Shown here: positions 1-9,879 of the stretch, piece after piece
How the letters are laid out: the number at the start of each line of letters is the position of its first letter
How positions within the stretch are numbered: position 1 is the stretch's first letter
NCBI GenBank assembly: GCA_014338405.1
Contig: JTDE01022129.1
Span: 17,554-81,553, forward strand
Origin: Paragonimus skrjabini miyazakii
Taxonomy: Eukaryota; Platyhelminthes; Trematoda; Plagiorchiida; Troglotrematidae
Length of the DNA: 64,000 nucleotides
Direction of reading: 5' to 3'
The notes under the pieces: model-generated
What the model was told of the DNA's origin: nothing
Databases searched by the model: none
What the model saw: the letters and a program-made list of their open reading frames with translations, nothing else
Made by a program: the position numbers and the translations under genes

Positions 1-628
1 CTCCCCAGCAAGCAGAACCACGGATCAGGGAAAGCATCTTTCTGTTATTTCCAGATAAAAAGGCTCTTTCCATCTCTTGACAGTGCGACCAAGTAGGACT
101 CACGGTCTTTGCGCAAACCTTCAGTCAGCTTGCCTCGACGTGACAAGAATCCAGTTCGGGCGCAAATGAACAGCTCCTTCAGAACCTACCTGTTCACAGC
201 ATGCTTCCATAACTGCTGCGATTTGTTCCCAGTTTTCGTTAGGATCCCTCACCTGACTCGAATCGGGCAACTTCCTCACCAACGCCTCCTGCTTCACACT
301 CCTACTCCACACTATCCTCGCTCGAATGCCAGCTAAGCGTCTTGCATTTACGAGCGTATGTTCTCTGGGCAAATGACATAACAAGACGGGCACGCACAAC
401 GGCATGACCCGAGTCCGGGTAGTTGCTCCAAAAGGCACGACAGTCCTTAACAGAGTGACGCCACTTGTAACTGACTGCTACATGATCGAGCTGTGTCTAC
501 GGCTGAGAAGCACACGGAGTTCTCCATGTAACACAGTGCCTCTTCGTGTGTTGGAATGCGGTGCCTGAATTGTGGAGACCATGGTATGCGCACAGCTGCA
601 GGAATCATTCGTCACTGTCAGTGGGTTG
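1..628 (-). mobile_element. LINE fragment, endonuclease-to-RT linker region, cut off by window edge
   Basis: Reverse complement of this stretch matches about 7038-7722 closely. A minus-strand open segment (438 down to about 150) is nearly the same protein as the plus-strand segment at 7214-7500, with only a handful of changes in about 95 residues. The similarity stops at about 626-628, which is the 5' limit of this copy, so it is a 5'-truncated insertion whose 3' part lies beyond base 1. The matching region of the fuller copy lies between the endonuclease and reverse transcriptase parts of a non-LTR retrotransposon. It is not a host gene. Confidence 0.8.
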
Positions 629-3600
629 TGCCTGTATATATATAACGGCAACTTGACCCAACTTCCTTTCTATTCTTCTTTTGTCCTTGGCTGCGTTTTC
701 TTTTTCTGGCTGTTATTGAACTCTCGGTACCCAATTCATGATGTAACCCTACTGAGTGTGTCATGTTACCACAGTTTTGGAGCCTGTTTTAATTGTACGA
801 TCTATCTGCACTTTCTGTATGTCGTGCGTGCAGTTATCTTTATTACGCGACAGACTGATTTTTTGTTTGGGCTGTGGACTGGCGTGTTCAATGTACGGCA
901 TGTCTCTGGGGCTTCTGCCATTTCTTTTCCCAACACAAACCTCACAAATCTTTACAAGTTAGGAAGGCGAACATATTGGAAACTCCACTTCTTTAGAACG
1001 TCTTCACCAACGTGTTCCTTTCCTTTTGGCCTGTGTTCAGGGTCTCTGTGAGACAGCCTGAGGAGGAGATACCAAGGCAGAGTTACTGGCATATGTATGG
1101 TGATGAAGCCTCATATAAGAGCATGTTGAGGACGCACATTCGATGCTGACGATGAGCGTGTTATTTTGTCCTACTCCGCGTTACCATTGTCTTACTGTCT
1201 GCGCGCATGTTGAGCCCGATTTCAAGTAAGGTGATTTTTGAAACTTTAGACCCAGCATGATTGAATCCCCTCATTATCAGAGGTATCTTCTTTAAAAATG
1301 TGACATTGAGTGTAATGACATCTATATGACTTGAAAGGTAACAGACTATTGCGATTATGAGTCAGTTCTTGTTTTTATTTGGCGACACCTACTGTAGCTT
1401 GCTGTATTCTTAAGTGGTGCGTCTTATCGCCACTGATTCCGATTTCGACTAGATCCTGGACCATAGACCGAAAGATTGCCAGCTGTTTGACTTCAAGGAT
1501 CACCACATTCACGAGTTATTTTTACTTTGTATCTTAGATCGTAGATCACTGCAGATGTTATAGTCGTTTGCGTTGACTGTGTAGAACCTCAGTCTGTCTC
1601 GGCCGATATTCACTAGCTATATTCACTTGATGAGTGGTAACAGCTGCGAAACTGGTTTTCCGCTCTCGGGGATTTTTTTTATCATTGATCTCACAGTGCT
1701 TCTGCTGTCATTCTATTCCATTTATTTTTATAAACTACTTTAACGTCAACTTCTAGGTAAAACGTTGAAATGGTTCATTTTTCGCCTTTTCGAATAGCCC
1801 ATCGATTGTCTTCATTTATGATTACTGTTTCTGGGATTCATGAAAAATAGTTTGAACTCGTGACCTCCTTTTTGGTCTCACCAAAATTGTCTCTTTCCTC
1901 ACTAAAGATTGATGAACCATTATATTTTTCCTTCCGTTTATTGTAGATAATCTTCATGCAACGTTATAGGGTTCATCCGCACGGTCCACTCACGTGGGCT
2001 GATCTTTTCATGCCGCCTGAACCGGATTGGGCAAAGTGTGTAAGACACGGGCCTAGTGAGTTGCTGATTAATCTGTTTTGGAATGTGTACATTCTCTTTT
2101 TCTTTATTTATTAGTAGCAGTTTATTTCGTCGAGTTCTGTTCTTGTGGATGGCAATTGAAAGCTGCCTACCTTGTTGTTGTGGCTCGTATCCACCTGTTT
2201 CATTTTTACTGTTTGTTACACGGCCTTGTCTTGCTAACAATGTTAGAAATTTTGTCTATATATAGATAACGGTACATCAGGACTGACGTTTCTCCGTCAG
2301 TTCATCGTTTGCTAATTATCAGCAACATGTGTTTGGTATAATAGATTGGTTGGTACATGGTTTAACCACCTTAATGTATGCATCTCCAAGACATTCTCAT
2401 ATGAACTTGCTGACCTCAACAGTCAGATATCCGTTCCCTATTCTGTCTTTGCTTACAGATTTATACTACGTAATATGTGCGATTGAGCACACACATCGAT
2501 AGACAAACATAATCTATTTCCTCTGCTCTGAGCGGCCACGTTTCGCATCCTTATATACTTGCCTCATAACCTTCGAATAGATACTCTGTGGTAACGAAGA
2601 TCGCCTTAGCCTTACGGATCTTCATTTCTTTTCTTATACTCTTGCTACTGCTGTTGCAACTCCCCGAACCGATTAACAGCACTAACTAATCAAGGCCAAA
2701 AGCCTCATATTGATTGACAACTGAGACATAATTTATGTGATTCAATCCATGTAAGCCGCGGTTTCAGAGTATAGGCGGGAAGACAAGTAAACTGTCGCCC
2801 AGAACTTTCCACTCTGCGATCTACCCTTTTTTACCTGTTATGAATAAGTGTCCCATCTGACACGTCGAGTTTTATCAAGTGGTGCTTCGGGTCAGTAGTA
2901 CAGATTAGTTCAAAGAGTGCTAATTGTTTAGGACATACAGCTATCTTGAAGGCTTGTCTTCTTGCATTAGAGCCGAGTAGGCTCGGCGTATTTTTGAGAC
3001 CAACTGGTCGCGTGAATTGCTTTGTGTCTCGGCGTGCCGTGACCATTGTCTTGTGTCTTTGCAGATCTTAATAACACGGTTTCTTGAAACATGGGCTATT
3101 TCTATTTTGTTGTCGTTTTCAGCTGGCCAACTTCCCCTGTGATTAGTGCGACTGAATAGAGATTTTTACCAGTTTACTTCCTCAATCCGCTATGTGAACT
3201 ACCATAAGAAATTCTCCTTCTGGTATCTCTTAACCCTAAGAACTTTTAGATACTCAGTGCATGTGCTGATGCTCTAGCTAACCGCATAGCATAGCACCTG
3301 CTACCTAAATTGTTTTCAAGATATCTGCCCAACTGTCCAACAGCAATTGGAGCTTGATGGTCTCAAATTGTTAAGCTTATCCTCTTGTGGACATTAAAAA
3401 CCTTCATACTTGCTTGTCCTCTGAGACGCACTGAGAATTAAGCTGTAAGGAATGGGACTCGGCACTGTGCTTTGGTTTATGGTCTGGGGAAAAGTTGACT
3501 GAAGTGGAGCTTCGGGATAGTCTAATGGTTTGTTTGGAAAGTACTGTGGGAGGAGTCACCAGTAGCTTACTTTCGCCCATTTGTTTAGCTGGATGCAGCA

Positions 3601-4109
3601 GTTAGGGCTCTGCGTTTTACACAGTGAAATGGTCAATCTATTATTAGGTTGCAACTGTTACGACAATTCACGGCTGACTGTGTGCTGAAATACTGGTAGG
3701 TTACCCAGACCTAAGCAGGAGAACGATAGAGTTTCTAATCAAAACCTCTAACTCAATATCTTTTCCCTCGAGACAACTAGTAGGTGACGGTAGACCAAAA
3801 TTAGTGCTCTTCCTAAATAAGAAGCCAATTTTTACTCAACCATCAACTCTGAATACCAGATGATTGTAGTTTGTCGGCTGCCTATCTGTTGATCGTCCTA
3901 GAGTCTGCGATTCTGTCAGTGTGTTTATCATATCTTTCAGTTCATCCCACGAGCCATCGGTGTACATAAGCCGTCCAATTTCTTCTTATCTCCATATAAG
4001 AATCTTTTGCATCCCGGTTGATTGTTTGCTGTTTACTTTTGCTTACTTTGCAACCTGTCATAACAATTGGCTTAGTTGGACACACCGGCTTTCCTCCCCG
4101 TTTGTACAC
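629..4109. other. Gene-poor stretch, nothing recognised
   Basis: Only short open frames with no recognisable domain are present, on both strands. The T-rich open segment at 572-1051 starts inside the LINE copy and has no protein-like pattern. If 5172-5519 is an ACF1 exon, this would be upstream intron or 5' flank. I looked for the WAC domain expected at the ACF1 N-terminus and did not find it. Confidence 0.5.
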
Positions 4110-4300
4110 ATCAAAACACTCATATGATTGTATATCACACTACTGATCGCGTAATAGTGCTTAGGTAGTGATCCACGATCGTATAGGTATACGGCACAAC
4201 TATTTTTGTAGTTGGCACTGCTATCTTTCGTATCAGGAAGAAGGGGATTAGAAAAGATACTCTCGAACAAAGAGCACTCCGATCCCGTAATGATTGATAA
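4110..4300 (+). repeat. Direct-repeat copy of LINE 5' leader sequence
   Basis: This stretch aligns over about 180 bases with 5838-6015, including shared blocks such as 'actgatcgcgtaatagtgct' here against 'aatgatcgcgtaggggtgt' there, and 'cgtatcaggaagaa' in both. Identity looks roughly three quarters by eye. The 5838-6015 copy lies just ahead of an endonuclease frame, so this looks like an old 5' fragment of the same LINE family. Confidence 0.6.
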
Positions 4301-4754
4301 TGTTATTGGTTTGCTGACCGAGTCATGCCTGCTCAGTGTGAGAATTGCTTCGATGGGACTTCCTGTTTAATGCCTTTAGAATGATGATACTTTAATTGCG
4401 TCACCCGTGGAATCGGTAGTTTTGAAGGAATGCTGGAATTTGGTTACCTTCAAGTTGAACATCGTTCACATTCAGTCGCATTTATATAGGTTTTTAAGCG
4501 AGCCTATTAGGTAAAAACCGCTGCACGCTAGGTAGAGCTCCTCAGCTATTCGTATCATTGCCGAAACCCTTGCTTGAGCCGCGGTCCACATTCCGTGGTT
4601 CAGCCTTGTTTGTCGTTGCCACGTGTCTCGGGGTTATCGATTTAGTTAATGAGTAGTAGTTGTGACTCCTCTGGAGATCATCGAACAACCCAAACATTAC
4701 TCACAAGATAGTGCAGTTTAGCTTTTGAGTCCTGAATTCTTTGGTTGTATCTAA

Positions 4755-4862
4755 CGTTAGGTTAGTGGCACAGTATCCAACACGGTTACTTTGTGACAGC
4801 ATGGATCAAAGTTCAAATTCCGGGTCATAGTACGGATATGCACTACTGATAAACCCTAACAA
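4755..4862 (+). repeat. tRNA-like SINE remnant
   Basis: An A-box-like block ('ggttagtggcacagtatcc', from about 4760) is followed about 35 bases later by a B-box-like block ('agttcaaattccggg', from about 4810). The same order and flanks recur near 19120-19206 and 48405-48490. This suggests a tRNA-derived SINE family with RNA polymerase III promoter boxes. The copy is old and has lost cloverleaf pairing. Sequence at 4436-4560 also resembles 48173-48330, so the repeat unit may be larger. Confidence 0.45.
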
Positions 4863-5171
4863 GAGCGACATTTGAATCTAATGCTTTTCCCCAAAATAAT
4901 TGACCAAAACTATTTAATACGTTTTTAAAAAAAGTCTTTCTAACTTCTGCCGCAATTTTTTCCTACACAACTTTGGATCACTTTCTATCAAACAGATTCA
5001 TTCTTACTGGCGTATTATGCCTAGTTTAGGTCAACCGTGTCCAAGCTAGTGACTAAGTTAGCTTTGGAACCACACTTGTGAGCCTATCATTGTGATTGTC
5101 TTATCATTTTCTCTCAACGAGGGTTTGATTTTCTACGCTTTCCTTCGCTACGTCAACCAAATAACTTGCAG

Positions 5172-5519
5172 ATCTACTTCATTCACAACAATATCTCATG
5201 AGCAATGTGTCTTCTGTGAACTGCGGGACAAACTTTTCACCGCTGAACCGCAATTGTTCATCGTCATCATCATCATCTTATCGCGTTGTGGACACATTTA
5301 GTGATGGCCGTTGTGTGACGAACTTGGAACAACCAAATTGGTCATCTTGGAAACAGTCACAAAAGCTGCCTATTGCGTCCTATCATAGCACAATGTTCCC
5401 AACTGGACTGATGGGCCACGCCAGGAAACAATCGTTGGAGGATGTGGCGAAAAACAACTTGAGCGATGGTTACAAGAACTTGGTCGATGTGTCGTGGATG
5501 CATCATCCTGGGACATTTG
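5172..5519 (+). CDS. Candidate upstream exon of the ACF1/BAZ1A-like gene
   Basis: The open segment is bounded by an acceptor after 'aataacttgcag' and a strong donor 'ttTG|gtgagtgg' at 5520. It gives about 115 codons and is rich in serine, with a run of seven Ser encoded by TCA/TCT/TCG-type codons near 5260-5280. The last residues include a KNNLSDGYK segment and MHHPGTF. The exon ends with one base of a codon (G), and the next ACF1 exon at 9746 opens with AT, so the join makes an Asp and keeps frame. In human BAZ1A the region before the DDT domain is a low-complexity charged linker, so homology cannot decide it. No WAC domain is visible. It could also belong to another transcript. Confidence 0.5.
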
Positions 5520-6423
5520 GTGAGTGGTGCGATTCGTTTGCTGCACAATTCGTTAAGCGCAATTCCTTTTTTATCTGACATACCGTCAGGTCGTCAAAGT
5601 AGCGTTTGCTTATTAACAACGCCTTTTAATGAAGTTTGGATAAATGCCTATTCTTCTTGTTTGATCTCTTCAACCTACACCGTTATCAGTGTTTTTATGC
5701 TTGACCTGTACTACCACTCCTAACTTATACTGCTACCTTGACGTGGTCGTCAGGCTTGTGTGCTGTTTTGTTCCGACTGGCTATGCTGACTAGGACTTCG
5801 GTCCTTCCAGGTGCAACTTTGTCAGACGAAAAGGAGATGCACTCATATATCGGACTAATGATCGCGTAGGGGTGTTTAGATAGTGAGACACGACCCTATA
5901 GATATACGGCAGAACTATTTCTAGAATTGGGGCACTGCTGTCTTCCGTATCAGGAAGAAAAGGGTTAGAAAAGGTATCCTTGAACAAAGGACACTTTATC
6001 ACCCAATGATTGAGCGTGAACGCGGGCGTAATATCCAATACGATCGAAAAGCATCGGGCATCACCCACCAGTCTGATCTAGCTTCGAATACATCCACTGA
6101 ACGCAACGGTGCTCAGAGTCATACATTTATCTTTCATTCACTGCCCTCCGGACTAGGCAAGCCCCTCAGTGCCAAATGGGTTACAGTGTCAAGTCATTAA
6201 CACTGAGCAGAGTCCTCCAAGAAAACTCTGCATCCTATTCTCTCACAGGTCAGACTTTTGAGTCCGAGACCCAGGGGTGGGTTCCCTCAAGTCAACCCCC
6301 TTCAGCGGCATAAACGGGTAAAAAGTATCAAAAGTTATCCTTCTCTCGACAAAGACACTGTTCACCCATTACGCCGTTCTCCTATTTTGTCACCCCCCTC
6401 CCTCCAATTTTTCTGCCTTTCAT

Positions 6424-7500
6424 GTGCCCTCGGGTGATAATTGTTTTCCAAAGCCGAGACAACTGGTAAACGTTTGTGTTTTCAACGCACACACTTTCCA
6501 GCAAATTGATCAGCAAGTTGCTCTGGCAAGTACTCCCTCAAATCTGGGGCTTGATGTGTGCTGTGTGTCGGAGACACTGGTCTACGATTTCAGCATCATT
6601 ATCCATTTGAGCCCTCTTCTAGATAACTGTCGACTCAAGCGTTTCTCTCTCAAGGTTTCTGGTAACGCCGAACCTTAATTTCGGAGTCAAGCTGGAGTGG
6701 GAATCACACTGAGTTCCAGAGCAGATCAATGTTTGCTCGCTTGGATCCGAGTGGACAGTCGCTTATGCGCTTTTGGACTCAATAAATCGGTTAAAGTCTG
6801 TCGACGCAAATCAGAAAGGCATTGTGTTTTCATTATATCAGCATACGCTCCAAAGGATTGCTGTTTAGATGCTACCAAGGATGTGTTATACGATGCTCTC
6901 GCTGACTTTCGGAAGCAGACCGAATACTTATATCTAATTATACCAGCCGGCGATATGAATGCTGAACTGAACCTTTTTTCTCCAGACGAGAAGCGGCCGG
7001 ATAGTATGATCACTGTCCGGTCACAAAGCACTGACAGTGACGAATGATTCCTGCAGCTGTGCGCATGCCATGGTCTCCACAATTCAGGCACCGCATTCCA
7101 ACACACGAAGAGGCACTGTGTTACATGGAGAACTCCGTGTGCTTCTCAGCCGTAGACACAGCTCGATCATGTAGCAGTCAGTTACAAGTGGCGTCACTCT
7201 GTTAAGAACTGTCGTGTCTTTTGGAACAACTACCCGGACTCGGGCTATGCCGTTGTGCGTGTCCGTCTTGTTATGTCATTTGCCCAGAGAACATACGCTC
7301 GTAAATGCAAGACGCTTAGCTGGCATTCGAGCGAGGATAGTGTGGAGTAGGAGTGTGAAGCAGGAGGCGTTGGTGAGGAAGTTGCCCGATTCGAGTCAGG
7401 TGAGGGATCCTAACGAAAACTGGGAACAAATCGCGGCAGTTATGGAAGCATGCTGTGAACAGGTAGGTTCTGAAGGAGCTGTTCAATTGCGACAAAACTG
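6424..7500 (+). pseudogene. LINE endonuclease-domain remnant
   Basis: The first frame (from about 6450) carries an 'NVCVFNAHTF' start block and a 'CVSETLV' block, typical of the N-terminal core of LINE apurinic-like endonucleases, where the Glu of SET is a metal ligand. A second frame (6697-7047) holds 'ISAYAPKD' and 'PAGDMNAEL', matching the family's YAP and GDFN motifs. A third (7214-7500) continues into the linker towards RT. Frame changes near 6680 and 7050 separate the pieces. The GDFN motif reads GDMN. The product would nick target DNA in an intact element; here it is broken. Confidence 0.75.
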
Positions 7501-8483
7501 AATTTCCTTCACGTCGATGAACCTCGTGAACGAGCGTCGTTCGATCCCACCTGACTGTGAATATGATGAAGACTGTCGAGAGCTTGAAAGCAAGCTGACT
7601 GAAGGTCTGCGCAAAGACCGTGAGTGCTACTTGGTCGCACTGTCAAGAGATGGAAAGAGCCTTTTTATCTGGAAATAACAAAAAGCTACCTTTCCTGATC
7701 CATGGTTTTGCTTGTTGGGGAGTAGGTATACTTAGGAGCATCCGTGAAATAAGTGGTTGATTTATCATCAGCCGGTCGCGCCCACTTGACAGATGGGCTG
7801 AACTTTTCGAAGAACACTTCAGCTGTCCTCCAGCAGACGGTCCTCCGTCGGAAGCAGCAATGGCCTTAAAGCCTAAGCCTTTTAAGTGTAACAGGGCTCC
7901 TGGATCAGATCTCTCCCCTCCTTCTCTTTCCACGGATGGTTAGGAGAGGTTGATATCAGAATTGACGAAACTGTTTAAAATTGTTTGGAGAACTGAGGAG
8001 GTACTGTGTGATTGGTGCCTATCAACGGTGATTTCCTTTTTTGACAAATGCGGTCAGAAGTCTATGTGACAACTAGAGAGAACAGTTTAATGTCTGTTGC
8101 GTACAAGTTACTCACTTGCCTTATTTTACGTCGACTCACTAGGTCCAGAGAAAGTCAGGCACGTGAACAACAGACAGGACTCCGGTCCGGTCGATGGTGC
8201 GTTAATCATATTTTTACCATGTGACGGATCTTGGAACATCGGCACTCTGACAGGCAGTTGACGATCGTGGTATTTTTGGACCTAAAGTCTGCTTCCGATT
8301 CATCATCATCAAAACGGCCATGAGCCTGACGAAAAGGTACTGTGACTCGGACCGCCGCACACCTCAACAGTGACTTTGAATATCCTAGAAGAAAACGTTA
8401 CTAAGACGGTTGAGCTGTCTTCTTCGCAAGGAAGTACCAAGGAATTACGTGAATCTGATTAGATCACTAAGCACACTGTACAA

Positions 8484-9310
8484 TCAGAGAAAGTTTATGG
8501 ACCACTGTCTCGGTCGTTCATCACTTCTGGTGGTGTTCGTCAGGGGTTTATGACTTCCCTCTTCTTGTTTAATTTTGTCATGGACGAAGTTCTGGAGGGT
8601 GTGGTCGAGGAGTCCAGTGAGTTTGATGTTGAGCTTCTTCGTGGCGATCTGGAGATGATATTGTCTCACTTAACCCCTATGCCGAAGACCATGCTGAACA
8701 AGGTGAGTGACCGAGCTGGTTTTCATGGAATGCGCTTCGCACCTTCAAAATGCAAAGTGCTTCTTTTAGACTGGAAGGTTTCCACTCCTACTTTCTTATT
8801 TTGCGCAATCCACCTTAGATTGTGGACAGTTTCGCAGGCTTGTATAGCATTACCTCGTCAGCTTTTGATATTGCTGATGAGATTTAAGCGAGGATAGCGA
8901 AGGCACGACTTGTCTTTGCTAGTCCGCATCATCTGTTTCGTTGAAAAGAGGTCCGGTTATTGTTGAAACGGTATAATGGTTGTGTATGTTTTGTTTTGCC
9001 GTATGGCTCGGCGGCGTGACCTGTTAATGTTGTAGATGTTAACAGGCTTGCTGTGTTTGACCATTGTTGTCCCCGCCCATTAGCCTATATTAAGTGGATT
9101 TATCGTATGAGTAATGTGGCCTTTTGGCGGCGTGTTTTCCGGAACATTCTAGATGTGCGATCCACTGGTCAGTTGATCACGTTGCACAGTCTGCAATGGT
9201 TGAATCGCGTACTCCGTATGCGGGCTGATCGTTTACCGTACCAGGCATTATTTACTGAGACCAACAGTTGGGTGAAACCGTGCGATGGTCAGGCTACAGT
9301 ATGGTCTTGA
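8484..9310 (+). pseudogene. LINE reverse transcriptase remnant
   Basis: A 'GGVRQGF' block near 8530 and the following 'LFNFVMDEV' match RT motif B and the helix after it. 'HGMRFAPSKCKVLLLDW' (about 8724-8774) matches the post-catalytic segment. A YADD active-site box expected between them is not readable: the stretch 8640-8700 has deletions. The frame at 9053-9310 carries 'LHSLQWLNRVLRM' and 'DRLPYQALF', a well-conserved C-terminal LINE segment. Several stops, including one at 8897-8899 and another before 9053, rule out function. Confidence 0.75.
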
Positions 9311-9745
9311 AATATGTAGGCCCTGACTGTTCCATTGAGCATAGTGGGTTGGTGTCGCCTGTCTGGCTAAGGTCATCGTGATCGTTCAGATCTCTGGTTA
9401 GAAGGGCTGTCCGAGCTGGTAGTTTGCTGCGGTCAATGGCATACCTGCATCCGTACCATTTCTAGTTGTTCCGCCAGGTCTCTCATTGTTTTTATTCTCG
9501 TTGTCGTTACTCTGTAACCTTCGTAATAACACTCCTTCTTCTAAGGTATTCCACATCGATGTTGAGGTGAGTGGCGGCCCATGCCACAGTACCTTCTAGT
9601 CAGGTTCATGATTTTTATGGTGATAATCATGTTTCTTTAAAAAAAAATTAAAGCTTCCAAGGTTCTTTGTCATGTTCTTTTTATTTGCTTGTGGTCTTGT
9701 AAAATGTCTTTTTTATTGTCCGTTCCATCGTGTTTGTCTTTGCAG

Positions 9746-9879
9746 ATGCCAGTCCGGCTTTGCATGCAGAACGCCTTGAACGGGCTGAACGTTCGATTCT
9801 AGAGCGTGAATGGCTTGCCGTTCGGCGTCGCGAGGACTTGGAGCTTTCGGATTTGGTCCCGCTTCCGGAATTTCCTGCC
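9746..9879 (+). CDS. BAZ1A: ACF1/BAZ1A-like, exon with pre-DDT linker
   Basis: Bounded by acceptor 'gtctttgcag' and donor 'CC|gtatgtag'. It encodes an Arg/Glu-rich helix, probably coiled (about residues 4-32 of this exon), and then 'RREDLELSDLVPLPEFPA'. That ending matches the human BAZ1A segment just before the DDT domain, with an RED-x-x-x-x-DL-x-x-LP-x pattern, so the next residues should be DDT, and they are (exon 12697). It starts with the last two bases of a codon (phase 1), so an upstream exon is required; 5172-5519 fits. A LINE 3' end lies only about 95 bases upstream. Confidence is high from the match and from the correct join to the next exon. Confidence 0.85.

Larger units (their letters stand above)
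5735..9650 (+). mobile_element. Decayed non-LTR retrotransposon (LINE)
   Basis: A leader-like stretch (about 5735-6420) is followed by an apurinic-endonuclease-like frame, a linker, reverse transcriptase remnants, the conserved C-terminal 'LHSLQWLNRVLRM' region near 9180, and a 3' part ending at an A-rich run (tttaaaaaaaaattaa, about 9637-9652). Stops and frameshifts break the coding parts, so it is inactive. The exact clade (RTE/CR1-like) is uncertain. It lies in the intron before ACF1 exon 9746, in the same orientation as the gene. The left boundary is inferred only from similarity to 4110-4300 and could be off by 100 bases or more. Confidence 0.75.

Noticed and set aside
572..1051. 159-codon plus-strand frame
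   Set aside because: It starts in the LINE fragment antisense to it and is low-complexity Phe/Leu-rich read from T-rich DNA.
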